This document shows positions 15,196-25,771 of a stretch of DNA of 64,000 bases, piece by piece; position 1 is the first letter of the stretch, and every line of letters begins with the position of its first letter. The DNA comes from Streptomyces sp. V2I9. Lineage in GTDB: Bacteria > Actinomycetota > Actinomycetes > Streptomycetales > Streptomycetaceae. The notes beneath the pieces are model-generated. The model was not told the DNA's origin, did not search any database, and worked only from the letters and a program-made list of their open reading frames with translations. Where the stretch lies: positions 2,285,501-2,349,500 of the forward strand of contig NZ_JAUSZJ010000002.1 of NCBI RefSeq assembly GCF_030817475.1, written 5' to 3'. Made by a program: the position numbers and the translations under genes.

Positions 15196-15798
15196 TCACC
15201 CCACCAGTTCCCGCACCACCGGCACCAGCGCCCGGAACGCCTTGCCGCGGTGGCTGATCGCGTTCTTCTCGGCCGGGGTCAGTTCCGCGCAGGTACGGGT
15301 CTCGCCCTCGGGCTGGAGGATCGGGTCGTAGCCGAAGCCGTTCCCGCCGGACGGGGCGGTGCGGAGGATGCCGTTCAGGCGGCCCTCGACCACGCGTTCC
15401 GTGCCGTCCGGGAGGGCCAGGGCGGCGGCGCAGGCGAAGTACGCGCCCCGGTGGGGGGTGTCGATGTCGCCGAGCTGGGCCAGGAGCAGGTTCAGGTTGG
15501 CCTCGTCGTCGCCGTGGGTGCCGGACCAGCGGGCCGAGAAGATGCCGGGGGCGCCGCCGAGGACGTCCACGCAGAGGCCGGAGTCGTCGGCGACGGCGGG
15601 GTGGCCGGTGGCGCGGGCCAGGGCGTGGGCCTTGAGGAGCGCGTTCTCGGCGAAGGTGACGCCGGTCTCCTTGACGTCGGGGATGTCGGGGTACGCGTCC
15701 GCGCCGACGAGGTCGAGGTCGAGTCCCGCGTCGGCGAGGATGGCGTGCAGTTCGGTGATTTTCCCGGCGTTGCGGGTGGCGAGGATCAGGCGCTTCAT
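15196..15798 (-). CDS. rdgB: XTP/dITP diphosphatase (RdgB/HAM1)
   Basis: A 200-residue house-cleaning pyrophosphatase that hydrolyses dITP, XTP and related non-canonical purine nucleotides to monophosphates. It starts LILATRNAGKITEL, the nucleotide-binding SxNxxK-like motif, then has TFAENALLKA, the DDSGLCVDVLGGAPGIFSARW block (catalytic Asp) and GFGYDPILQPEG. Length is typical. It is downstream of rph and a small lipoprotein on the same strand, the actinobacterial rph-rdgB arrangement. The ATG at 15798 has only a weak ribosome site. Confidence 0.96.
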   Translation of the reverse strand: MKRLILATRNAGKITELHAILADAGLDLDLVGADAYPDIPDVKETGVTFAENALLKAHALARATGHPAVADDSGLCVDVLGGAPGIFSARWSGTHGDDEANLNLLLAQLGDIDTPHRGAYFACAAALALPDGTERVVEGRLNGILRTAPSGGNGFGYDPILQPEGETRTCAELTPAEKNAISHRGKAFRALVPVVRELVG

Positions 15799-15855
15799 GG
15801 GGCGATTATCGCCGGGCCGCCGCTCGGGCCGGCCCGGCCCCTCGCCCCGCCGTCC

Positions 15856-16245
15856 CTACGGGCTGCAGACCTTGCCGATCTCCGTGGCCGCGTCCGTCAC
15901 CGGGGTGATGTCGGGGGTGGCGTCGCCGGCCTCGAGGGACGTGCGGACCTCCTTGACGCCCGTCTGGAGGTCGTCGACGGCCTTGGAGAGGTCGGCGTTG
16001 TCCGTGGTGTCGCCGAGCTTCTTCAGCTCGCGGTCGATCTCGTCCAGGGACTCGGACGCCCGGGTGATGTCCTCGGAGGCGTTGGAGACGGCCTGCTGGA
16101 GGTTGCCCACGCTGGTGGCGATGGCGTCGGCGGTGCGGACGCAGTCGAGCGCCTTGTCGAGGCCGGCGCAGCCCACGGCGGTGGTGAGCGTCAGCAGGGT
16201 GGCGGCGGTGGCGAGTGCGATGCGTTGGTGGCGGCGCGAGGCCAT
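15856..16245 (-). CDS. Putative lipoprotein between rph and rdgB
   Basis: A 129-residue secreted protein of unknown function. A signal peptide (residues 1-25) ends in TTAVGC, an acceptable though not ideal lipobox, so the mature protein probably begins at that Cys. The remainder is helical with heptad-like Asp/Leu/Glu spacing (SLDEIDRELKKLGDTT, LSKAVDDLQTGVKEV) and could form a coiled coil. A second Cys pair (CVRT and C-terminal CSP) may form a disulfide. GGGGAGGG precedes the ATG at 16245; an upstream ATG lacks a ribosome site. Confidence 0.8.
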   Translation of the reverse strand: MASRRHQRIALATAATLLTLTTAVGCAGLDKALDCVRTADAIATSVGNLQQAVSNASEDITRASESLDEIDRELKKLGDTTDNADLSKAVDDLQTGVKEVRTSLEAGDATPDITPVTDAATEIGKVCSP

Positions 16246-16368
16246 GATGCGGTCCCTCCCCGGGGGTCGGTACGTGGACGGACGCACGGTTCGACCCGTG
16301 CGCCCGTGCTCGTAACGACGCTCTGTGGTGCGTGTTCGGTTGCTTCTTCACCCGAGAGGGGTGGGTCG

Positions 16369-17106
16369 CTACGCGTCGCGCGTGGTCGAGAGCGCTTCGC
16401 GCTGGAGCGCGGCGAGGTCCACGCAGCCCGCGGTGGCGAGGTCGAGGAGCGCGCCGAGTTCCTTGCGGTCGAAGGGTGCGCCCTCGGCGGTGCCCTGGAC
16501 CTCGACGAAGCGGCCGTCGCCGGTGCAGACGACGTTCATGTCGGTCTCGGCGCGGACGTCCTCCTCGTAGCAGAGGTCGAGGAGCGGGGTGCCGTCGACG
16601 ATGCCGACGCTGATGGCGGCGACGGTGTCGGTGAGGGGCTTCCGGCCGGCCTTGACGATCTTCTTGCCCTGGGCCCAGGCGATGGCGTCGGCGAGGGCGA
16701 CGTAGGCGCCGGTGATGGCGGCCGTGCGGGTGCCTCCGTCGGCCTGGAGGACGTCGCAGTCCAGGACGACGGTGTTCTCGCCGAGGGCCTTGTAGTCGAT
16801 GACGGCGCGCAGGGAGCGGCCGATCAGGCGGCTGATCTCGTGGGTGCGGCCGCCGATCTTGCCGCGTACGGCTTCGCGGTCGCCGCGGGTGTTGGTGGAG
16901 CGGGGCAGCATGGCGTACTCGGCGGTGACCCAGCCCTCGCCGCTGCCCTTGCGCCAGCGCGGGACGCCTTCGGTGACGGAGGCGGTGCAGAGGACTCTGG
17001 TGTCGCCGAAGGAGATGAGGACGGAGCCTTCGGCGTGCTTGCTCCAGTTGCGTTCGATGGTGACGGGTCGGAGCTGGTCGGGGGTGCGGCCGTCGATGCG
17101 AGACAT
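16369..17106 (-). CDS. rph: Ribonuclease PH
   Basis: A 245-residue phosphorolytic 3'-5' exoribonuclease that trims tRNA 3' extensions. It contains [20 protein letters not shown] at the N terminus, [12 protein letters not shown], the basic [11 protein letters not shown] loop, [17 protein letters not shown] and [20 protein letters not shown]. Phosphate-binding arginines are present and length is normal for the family. The ATG at 17106 begins the conserved core. It leads the rph-lipoprotein-rdgB group. Confidence 0.96.
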   Translation of the reverse strand: MSRIDGRTPDQLRPVTIERNWSKHAEGSVLISFGDTRVLCTASVTEGVPRWRKGSGEGWVTAEYAMLPRSTNTRGDREAVRGKIGGRTHEISRLIGRSLRAVIDYKALGENTVVLDCDVLQADGGTRTAAITGAYVALADAIAWAQGKKIVKAGRKPLTDTVAAISVGIVDGTPLLDLCYEEDVRAETDMNVVCTGDGRFVEVQGTAEGAPFDRKELGALLDLATAGCVDLAALQREALSTTRDA

Positions 17107-17174
17107 GGGGCCGACTTTATCCGTTGGCGGGGGTGGCTCCGTTCGGGTGCGCCGACCCGCTCCTCGGTGCCCCA

Positions 17175-17260
17175 CCGCCGGAGTCCCCCGTGCCCCGCCG
17201 CCGGAGTCGTACGCGCAACGGGGCCGGACCCGTACGTGTTCCGGCGCCGGAGTCGTACGT
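17175..17260. repeat. Imperfect repeats upstream of rph
   Basis: CCGCCGGAGTC occurs at 17175 and, extended to GCCGGAGTCGTACG, near 17200 and 17247. The 237-bp space between rph and nagF holds no other recognisable signal. Confidence 0.5.
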
Positions 17261-17343
17261 GGTCCGGTCGTGGGGGTACGGCGCGGGCCCCGGCCTCCGG
17301 GGCGGGAGGGCAGGGCCCGTGGGGTCCGGCGGAGGTCAGCCGG

Positions 17344-17577
17344 TCACATCATGTCTTCGATGTCGGCGGCGATGGGGTCGGCGTCGGTGCCGATGACGAC
17401 CTGGATCGCGGTGCCCATCTTGACGACGCCGTGGGCGCCGGCGGCCTTGAGGGCGGCTTCGTCGACCTTGCTGGGGTCGTGGACCTCGGTGCGGAGGCGG
17501 GTGATGCAGCCTTCGATCTCGTCGATGTTGTCGATGCCGCCGAGCCCGGCGACGATCTTCTCAGCCTTGGTGGCCAT
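17344..17577 (-). CDS. nagF: PTS N-acetylglucosamine EIIB component
   Basis: A 77-residue soluble EIIB domain of the glucose/GlcNAc PTS family. It has the phosphorylation-site motif IEGCITRLR with Cys24, and the GVVKMGTAIQVVIG strand typical of EIIB. It takes phosphate from EIIA and passes it to sugar bound by EIIC. It stands divergent from two EIIC genes, matching the NagF/NagE1/NagE2 arrangement known from S. coelicolor. A DasR-type site lies between it and nagE1 and could control both promoters. The ATG at 17577 follows GGGAGAAGG. Confidence 0.92.
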   Translation of the reverse strand: MATKAEKIVAGLGGIDNIDEIEGCITRLRTEVHDPSKVDEAALKAAGAHGVVKMGTAIQVVIGTDADPIAADIEDMM

Positions 17578-17739
17578 GTCCTTCTCCCTGTTTCACGCGC
17601 AGACGGCCGCCCGCTGCGGGTCCGTTTCGTCACGGTAACGCACGGTTGGCCCAACTTCACGGGCGGGTAACCGGACCATCCCGAAAGATGACGATCACCG
17701 GTGCCCCGCCTTCCGGCACGGACTCCGGACCGTGACGCA

Positions 17740-17755
17740 ACTGGTCTACACCAGT
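17740..17755. promoter_or_regulatory. DasR operator (dre) between nagF and nagE1
   Basis: ACTGGTCTACACCAGT is a 16-bp near-perfect palindrome that matches the DasR responsive element as I remember it (ACTGGTCTAGACCAGT). It lies 43 bp before nagE1 and 162 bp before nagF. DasR, a GntR-family repressor released by glucosamine-6-phosphate, would repress GlcNAc uptake here. Confidence 0.93.
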
Positions 17756-17797
17756 TTGCAACGACCGCCAAACGTGAAGTGTTCCGGGAGGACGCCC

Positions 17798-19060
17798 ATG
17801 AGTTCGAGCGCCGCTGCGGCAGCACCGCAGCAGAAATGGTGGAACGGACCGGTCCAGGGCCTGCAGAAGGTCGGGCGGAGCCTCCAGCTCCCGGTGGCCG
17901 TCCTCCCCGCCGCCGGTCTGCTCGTCAGCCTCGGCAACCTCTTCGGCTCCTATCTGCACGGCTCTTTCTGGGACAAGACCTCCAAGGTCCTGCTCAACGG
18001 CGGCGGCGCGATCCTCGACGGCGAGCTGGGCCTGCCCCTGCTGTTCTGCATCGGCGTGGCGATCGGGTTCGCGAAGAAGGCGGACGGCTCCACCGCGCTG
18101 GCGGCCGTGGTCGGCTTCCTGGTCTACCGGGGGGTGCTGACGGCCTTCCCGATGGACGGCACGGTGACCGCCGAGCTGCCGGACGGCGAACCGCAGAACC
18201 CGGGCGTGCTCGGCGGCATCCTGATCGGCCTGCTGACCGCCGTCGTGTGGCAGCGCTACCACCGGACCAAGCTGGTGGACTGGCTCGGGTTCTTCAACGG
18301 GCGGCGCCTGGTGCCGATCCTGATGGCGTTCCTCTGCGTGGTCCTGGGCGTCCTGTTCGGGCTGCTGTGGCAGCCGGTGGGCGACGGGCTGACCTGGCTC
18401 TCCAAGCAGCTGATCGACCTCGGCTCGTGGGGTGCGGCGATCTTCGGCTTCGCCAACCGGCTGCTGATCCCGATCGGTATGCACCAGTTCCTGAACACGT
18501 TCTTCTGGTTCCAGGCGGGCGAGTTCGCCGGGGCGGACGGTCAGACCGTGCAGGGCGACATCTCCCGGTTCCTCGCGGGGGACCCGTCGGCGGGCCAGTT
18601 CACCTCGGGCTTCTTCCCGATCATGATGTTCGGTCTGCCCGCCGCCGCGCTGGCCATCACCCACTGCGCGCGACCCGAGCGCCGCAAGGAGGTGGGGGGA
18701 CTGATGCTGTCGGCGGCACTGACCTCGCTCGTGACGGGGGTGACCGAGCCGCTGGAGTTCTCGTTCATGTTCGTCGCGCCGCTGCTGTACGGCACGCACG
18801 CGGTGCTCACCGGGGCGTCGATGGGCATCACCTGGCTGCTGGGGGTGCACGCGGGGTTCAGCTTCTCGGCCGGGTTGATCGACTACGTCGTCAACTGGCA
18901 TCTGGACACGAAACCGTGGCTGATCATCCCGATCGGCCTGTGCTTCGCCGTCGTGTACTACGTGATCTTCCGCTTCGCGATCACCAAGTTCGACCTCAAG
19001 ACACCGGGGCGCGAACCGGAGGAAATCGAGAAGGAGATGGAGAAGGACCTCACCAAGTAG
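17798..19060 (+). CDS. nagE1: PTS N-acetylglucosamine EIIC permease
   Basis: A 420-residue EIIC membrane permease of the glucose/GlcNAc family. It shows the family-start QKVGRSLQLPVAVLPAAGLL, multiple membrane spans, GMHQFLNTFFWFQ and the substrate-site loop GVTEPLEFSFMFVAPLLY (the ITEP-like motif). It lacks fused IIA/IIB domains, so it must rely on NagF. It is about 60 percent identical by eye to the next gene, nagE2, over most blocks. GGGAGG precedes the ATG at 17798. The C terminus is highly charged. Confidence 0.92.
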   Translation: MSSSAAAAAPQQKWWNGPVQGLQKVGRSLQLPVAVLPAAGLLVSLGNLFGSYLHGSFWDKTSKVLLNGGGAILDGELGLPLLFCIGVAIGFAKKADGSTALAAVVGFLVYRGVLTAFPMDGTVTAELPDGEPQNPGVLGGILIGLLTAVVWQRYHRTKLVDWLGFFNGRRLVPILMAFLCVVLGVLFGLLWQPVGDGLTWLSKQLIDLGSWGAAIFGFANRLLIPIGMHQFLNTFFWFQAGEFAGADGQTVQGDISRFLAGDPSAGQFTSGFFPIMMFGLPAAALAITHCARPERRKEVGGLMLSAALTSLVTGVTEPLEFSFMFVAPLLYGTHAVLTGASMGITWLLGVHAGFSFSAGLIDYVVNWHLDTKPWLIIPIGLCFAVVYYVIFRFAITKFDLKTPGREPEEIEKEMEKDLTK

Positions 19061-19110
19061 CGCGGAAGCGCAGCCCAGCCAGGCTTCGAGCCCGGCTCGC
19101 ACGGCCCGAC

Positions 19111-19144
19111 GAAGGCCCCCGGACCATCTGGTCCGGGGGCCTTC
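19111..19144 (+). terminator. Terminator of nagE1
   Basis: A 16-bp perfect stem (19111-19126 with 19129-19144) around a 2-nt loop, 50 nt after the nagE1 stop. It separates nagE1 from the nagE2 promoter. Confidence 0.93.
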
Positions 19145-19228
19145 GTCATCTCACCGAACGTGCTGGATCTGCTACTGCGAATCAAGGAGGGAATTGAAGG
19201 TTCCTTATCTAACCCTCACCGTGCTAAA

Positions 19229-19261
19229 ACTGGTCTACACCACTGAGTGGTCCAGACCACG
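19229..19261. promoter_or_regulatory. Two adjacent dre (DasR) operators before nagE2
   Basis: Site 1, ACTGGTCTACACCACT, spans 19229-19244. Site 2, AGTGGTCCAGACCACG, spans 19246-19261. One base separates them, so their centres are 17 bp apart, close to 1.6 helical turns. Both fit the DasR consensus. They lie 83-115 bp before the nagE2 ATG, in an AT-rich promoter patch. Confidence 0.9.
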
Positions 19262-19343
19262 GCTGTCTGCCGCCGTCTGTCGAGTCGTCGCCGCCTCCCC
19301 TCATCAACGACCCGGGCGGCACCGCGTCCCCTGGAGGAAGTTG

Positions 19344-20609
<1,266 letters not shown>

Positions 20610-20631
20610 CCTCCGCCCCGCCCGCGCCACA

Positions 20632-20674
20632 AAGCCCCCGCTCCCCGAGGACGTCTCCCGGGGAGCGGGGGCTT
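20632..20674. terminator. Terminator of nagE2, probably bidirectional
   Basis: AAGCCCCCGCTCCCC (20632-20646) pairs perfectly with 20660-20674. It lies between the convergent stops of nagE2 and the MBL-fold gene. Confidence 0.92.
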
Positions 20675-20745
20675 CGGCGTGTCCGCCTGTCGTACGGGGA
20701 CGTCCCGGCGGTCCGGCGGAACGGCCCCGCGGCGGCAGCCGGGGC

Positions 20746-21498
20746 TCAGAGTTCGTACACCGCGCCCGGACGGGCCAGTTCCACCGGGCCCGCGTAGGCC
20801 GCGCGGGCGTCGGCGGCGTTGCGGTCGGCGTCCGTCCACGGCGGGATGTGGGTGAGGACGAGCCGGCGTGCTCCGGCGCGGGCCGCCGCCTCGCCGGCCT
20901 CGCGGCCGTTGAGGTGGAGGTCGGGGATGTCCTCCTTGCCGTCGACGAACGACGCCTCGCAGAGGAAGAGGTCGGTGTCCCGTGCGAGGTTCTCCAGCGC
21001 CTCGCAGGCGCCGGTGTCGCCGGAGTAGGTGAGGGAGGAGCCGCCGTGTTCGATCCGGATGCCGAAGGTGTCGACGGGGTGGCAGAGCTTCTCCGTGCGG
21101 ACCGCGAAGGGGCCGATCTCGAACGCCGCCGGCTTGAGGGTGTGGAAGTCGAAGACCTCGCTCATCGCCCGGTCGGAGGGGGTATCGCCGTGGGCGGCGG
21201 TCAGCCGCTGCTCGGTGCCCTCGGGGCCGTAGACCGGGAGGGGGCGGGGGCGGTCGCCGCCGTGCGGGTAGTAGCGCACGACGAAGTACGCGCACATGTC
21301 GATGCAGTGGTCGGCGTGCAGATGGCTGAGGAAGATCGCGTCGAGGTCGTAGAGGCCGACGTGGCGCTGCAGCTCGCCGAGGGCACCGTTGCCCATGTCG
21401 AGGAGCAGCCGGAAGCCGTCGGCCTCTACGAGGTAGCTCGAACATGCCGAACCCTGGGAGGGGAACGAGCCGGAGCAGCCGACGACGGTGAGCTTCAT
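20746..21498 (-). CDS. MBL-fold metallo-hydrolase (RNase Z-like)
   Basis: A 250-residue metallo-beta-lactamase-fold protein. It starts MKLTVVGCSGSFP, has the zinc motif HLHADH (with LSHLHADHCIDM), SGDTGACEAL, and distal histidines in LHLNGREAG and VLTHIPPW. The pattern resembles the ElaC/RNase Z-like group, but the exosite arm of true RNase Z is not obvious, so the substrate is left open. CGGAGG precedes the ATG at 21498. It is divergent from the PemK-like gene across 250 bp without other features. Confidence 0.87.
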   Translation of the reverse strand: MKLTVVGCSGSFPSQGSACSSYLVEADGFRLLLDMGNGALGELQRHVGLYDLDAIFLSHLHADHCIDMCAYFVVRYYPHGGDRPRPLPVYGPEGTEQRLTAAHGDTPSDRAMSEVFDFHTLKPAAFEIGPFAVRTEKLCHPVDTFGIRIEHGGSSLTYSGDTGACEALENLARDTDLFLCEASFVDGKEDIPDLHLNGREAGEAAARAGARRLVLTHIPPWTDADRNAADARAAYAGPVELARPGAVYEL

Positions 21499-21748
21499 GG
21501 AGCGTGAACCTCCGGGGCGCGGGAACGGGGAGGGTTCGTGCGATTCCGCCGGAGCTTCGTGGAATTCCTGCGGGATTGTTTCTGCGGTTCGTCGAGCGTA
21601 AGGCGCGGAACTCCGCGTCGCTCCTCCGCTGCCCTCCGTTGTGGGGGAACTCACCTGCTCTGTCACCGGTTCGATGGAAGCGCGTCCACCGCGAGGCCCG
21701 GCGCGTCCGTCCGGGTGTGCGTGTCCCGGCCGCCGGTACGGTCGGGGG

Positions 21749-22270
21749 ATGAACACGTTCTGGTGGGTGGCGCTGGTCGCCGTGGTCCTGCTCGCGCTCG
21801 TGGCGGCGGTGGTGGACGGGCGGGGGCGCTCGGACCGGGGGCCCCGTTCGCGCCGGCCGGCGGGGACGGCCCGTACCCGGCCGCCGTCGCGGCCCTCGCG
21901 GCCTTCGTCGCGGCCGTCGGGACCGGCGGACCGCGGGGACGGGCGTACGCCGCGGGCGGGTGAGGTGTGGTGGGCCGATGTGCCGTACGAGGACGGGCCG
22001 GGGTCGAAGGACCGGCCGTGTCTGGTGCTCTCGGTACGGGGACGGGGCCGGGGGCGTTCGGCGCTGGTGGCGAAGATCACCAGTAAGCATCACGAGGAGC
22101 GGCCCGGTGTGATCGCGCTGCCCGCGGGGACGGTCGGGGACCGGCAGGGGCGGCAGAGCTTCCTGGAGACGGACGAGCTGCGGGAGGTGCGGGTCGCCGC
22201 GTTCCGGCGGCGGGTGGGGGCGGTGGACGCGGAGCTGTGGGAGCGCGTACGGGGGCTCGGGGCGGGGTGA
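21749..22270 (+). CDS. Membrane-anchored PemK/MazF-like protein
   Basis: A 173-residue protein. Residues 4-23 are one transmembrane helix (FWWVALVAVVLLALVAAVV), followed by a basic Arg/Pro/Ser-rich linker to about residue 68. The C-terminal domain has the PemK/MazF opening RAGEVWWADVPYEDG and the SKDRPCLVLSVRG motif, the fold of type II mRNA-interferase toxins. No antitoxin gene is adjacent on either side, and no room exists for one. It may be a domesticated, membrane-tethered nuclease-fold protein. GGGGG precedes the ATG at 21749. Confidence 0.8.
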   Translation: MNTFWWVALVAVVLLALVAAVVDGRGRSDRGPRSRRPAGTARTRPPSRPSRPSSRPSGPADRGDGRTPRAGEVWWADVPYEDGPGSKDRPCLVLSVRGRGRGRSALVAKITSKHHEERPGVIALPAGTVGDRQGRQSFLETDELREVRVAAFRRRVGAVDAELWERVRGLGAG

Positions 22271-22374
22271 GGGGCGGGCGAACGGGGGCTCGGGCGGGGT
22301 GAGGGCGGGGCCGTGGTGCCGGGGCCCCGCCCCTCGCCCCGCTCCCCGGGTGCCGGAGGGGGTGGGCGCGGGGC

Positions 22375-23612
<1,238 letters not shown>

Positions 23613-23721
23613 GGCGTGGGCTCCTGTCGAAAGCGTGGAGTGGCGTGGGGCGCGCGTTTCTGCCCCGCGCGGGGGTGGTGCGGGTGGGTGGGCGCGCGGA
23701 CCGCGGCTCAGGCCGGGCGGC

Positions 23722-23835
23722 TCACGGGCGGGCTGCGGTGCGACAGATCGCGCTGGACAGCCTGCACAGGTCGACGTGCAGCCGCGCGACGAGCAGCGTG
23801 CCCGGCGTCTTGATGCTCACGTCAGGGGGAACCAT
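23722..23835 (-). CDS. Small leader peptide upstream of cysO-cysM
   Basis: A 37-codon ORF starting ATG at 23835 and stopping TGA at 23722. The peptide contains LHVDLCRLSSAICRTAA, with two Cys codons (TGC, TGT) six residues apart. Very similar short peptides precede sulfur-assimilation genes in Streptomyces and are annotated as putative leader peptides. It ends 110 nt before cysO. Stalling at the Cys codons under cysteine starvation could regulate cysO-cysM; the mechanism is inferred, and no clear terminator/anti-terminator pair was resolved. Confidence 0.8.
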   Translation of the reverse strand: MVPPDVSIKTPGTLLVARLHVDLCRLSSAICRTAARP

Positions 23836-23904
23836 GCGGGCATCGTATCGATTCCCTGTGCGGAAACCCGAGTGTGATCCCACCTGGTGGACGGTGAGTG
23901 ACCG

Positions 23905-24702
23905 CTATGTGGACACGGTGGGGGTGTCGGCCCTCTCCGGGAGGTAGACGACCGTGGGGGTGCCGGTCGCCGGGTGGGTGCTGACCTCGGCGGCGACCCC
24001 GTACACCTCGCGCAGCAGCTCGGTCGTGAGGACCTTCTCCGGGGTGCCGGACGCGACGACGCGGCCGTCCTGGAGGACGTAGAGGCGGTCGCAGAAGTAG
24101 GCGGCGAGGTTGAGGTCGTGCAGGGCGAGGAGGTTGGTGGTGCCCAGGGCGCGGACCAGGGCGAGGATCTCCAACTGGTAGCGGATGTCCAGGTGGTTGG
24201 TGGGTTCGTCCAGGACGACGAGCGCGGGCTGCTGGACCAGGGCGCGGGCGACCAGGGCCCGCTGGCGTTCGCCGCCGGAGAGGGAGGCGAACGTGCGGGG
24301 GGCGAGCGCGGCGATGCCGACCCGTGCGAGGGCCTCGGAGACCAGGCCGGCGTCGGCAGCGGTGTCCGCCTCCCAGAACCGTTTGTGCGGGGCGCGGCCC
24401 ATCGCGACGACCTGGCCGACGGTGAGGTCGAATCCGGCCTGGCCGTCCTGGGGGACGGTGGCGATGCGCTGGGCGCGGGCTTTCACGGGGAGGGCGGCGA
24501 GGTCGTCGCCGTCGAGGAGGACGCGGCCGTGGGTGGGGCGCAGGGTGCCGTAGACGCAGCGCAGGAGGGTGGTCTTGCCGCTGCCGTTGGGGCCGACGAG
24601 GCCGACGGTCTCGCCGTCGGCGGCGGTGAGGTCGACGGCGTCGACGAGGTGGCGGCCCTGGCCGGTCCCGTACGAGAGTCCTTCGGTGCGCAGGGTGGTC
24701 AC
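23905..24702 (-). CDS. btuD: Corrinoid ABC transporter ATP-binding protein
   Basis: A 265-residue ATPase of the FecE/BtuD/FhuC group. It has Walker A GPNGSGKTT, signature LSGGERQRALVARAL, Walker B LVVLDEPTNHLD and the H-loop LLALHDLNLA. It is the third gene of a transporter operon whose 5' leader is a cobalamin riboswitch, so vitamin B12 or a precursor is the likely cargo rather than iron-siderophore, although the proteins alone would fit both. The GTG at 24702 lies 29 nt after the permease stop and follows GAGGGAG. Confidence 0.9.
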   Translation of the reverse strand: MTTLRTEGLSYGTGQGRHLVDAVDLTAADGETVGLVGPNGSGKTTLLRCVYGTLRPTHGRVLLDGDDLAALPVKARAQRIATVPQDGQAGFDLTVGQVVAMGRAPHKRFWEADTAADAGLVSEALARVGIAALAPRTFASLSGGERQRALVARALVQQPALVVLDEPTNHLDIRYQLEILALVRALGTTNLLALHDLNLAAYFCDRLYVLQDGRVVASGTPEKVLTTELLREVYGVAAEVSTHPATGTPTVVYLPERADTPTVST

Positions 24703-24730
24703 GGGCGGGCTCCCTCGGTGTGTGACGCCT

Positions 24731-25771
24731 TCATGCGGGGGCTCCTTCGGGCCGGCGGCGGAGCATCCAGAGGAAGAACGGGCCGCCGGTCAGCGCGGTG
24801 AGGACGCCGACCGGGATGTCCTGCGGGGCGGCGAGCGTCCGGGCGGCGAGATCGGCGAGGACCAGGAACACCGCGCCGCCGAGGGCGGCGACGGGGAGGA
24901 GCGCGCGGTGGGCGGCGCCGACGGCCATGCGGGCCATGTGCGGGACCATCAGCCCGACGAAGCCGATCGCTCCGCTGTAGGCGACGAGCACCCCGGTCAT
25001 CAGGGAGGCGAGGACGAAGACGGCGGCGCGGAAGCGGGCGGTGTCCAGGCCGAGGACGGTCGCGCCCTCCTCCCCCACCAGGAGCAGGTCGAGCGGGCGG
25101 GCCAGGGTGAGGAGCACCGCGGTACCGGCGACCAGGGTGATGGCGGGGAGGGCGAGCATGTCCCAGCGGGCCGCGCCGAGTCCGCCGAGGGTCCAGTGGA
25201 GGACTTCCTGGAGGTGGTCGGCGCGCGCGGAGGTGACCAGGATGAGGCTGGTCAGGGCGGAGAGGACGTAGGAGACGGCGACCCCGGCGAGGACGAGCCG
25301 GTTGGTGGTGAGGCCGCCTCCGCCGCGCGCCAGGGTGTAGACGAGCAGCAGGGAGAGCAGCGCTCCGGCGAAGGCGGCGGCCGGGATGGCGACGGTGGTG
25401 GCGAGGGTGGCGCCGATGCCGAGGACGATGACCAGGACCGCGCCGGTGGAGGCCCCGGAGGAGACGCCGAGGAGGAAGGGGTCGGCGAGCTGGTTGCGGA
25501 CGAGGGCCTGGAGGACGGTGCCGATGACGGCCAGTCCGGCGCCGACGACGATGCCGAGGAGGACCCGGGGCAGCCGGACGTCCAGGACGATCGTGCGGAA
25601 CGGGCTCGCCTCCGCCCGCCCGGTCAGGATGTCGATCACCTGGCCGGGCGGGATGCGGACGGAGCCGAGGGCGAGGGCGGCGAGCACGGCGGCGCCGAGG
25701 AGCGCGGCGAGAACGCCGAGCACCAGGGTGTAGCCGAGGGGCCGCCGCGGTGCGGAGGCGCGGCAGGTCAC
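24731..25771 (-). CDS. btuC: Corrinoid ABC transporter permease
   Basis: A 346-residue FecCD/BtuC-family permease with about ten membrane helices. It shows the RLPRVLLGIVVGAGLAVIGTV block, NQLADPFLLGVSSGAS and GAIGFVGLMVPHMAR, all hallmarks of the family. The GTG start (25769-25771) overlaps the stop of the binding protein (GTGA). It would form the membrane pore of the riboswitch-controlled B12-type importer. Confidence 0.92.
   Translation of the reverse strand: MTCRASAPRRPLGYTLVLGVLAALLGAAVLAALALGSVRIPPGQVIDILTGRAEASPFRTIVLDVRLPRVLLGIVVGAGLAVIGTVLQALVRNQLADPFLLGVSSGASTGAVLVIVLGIGATLATTVAIPAAAFAGALLSLLLVYTLARGGGGLTTNRLVLAGVAVSYVLSALTSLILVTSARADHLQEVLHWTLGGLGAARWDMLALPAITLVAGTAVLLTLARPLDLLLVGEEGATVLGLDTARFRAAVFVLASLMTGVLVAYSGAIGFVGLMVPHMARMAVGAAHRALLPVAALGGAVFLVLADLAARTLAAPQDIPVGVLTALTGGPFFLWMLRRRPEGAPA

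Noticed and set aside
15052-17670. An 872-codon plus-strand open frame over the tRNA, rdgB and rph
   Set aside because: It overlaps a tRNA and is antisense to conserved rdgB and rph; composition is Gly/Val-rich without motifs.
22252-22320. Duplicated GGGGGCTCGGG-like segment after the PemK-like gene
   Set aside because: It is low-complexity GC-rich DNA with an imperfect hairpin; not convincing as a distinct element.
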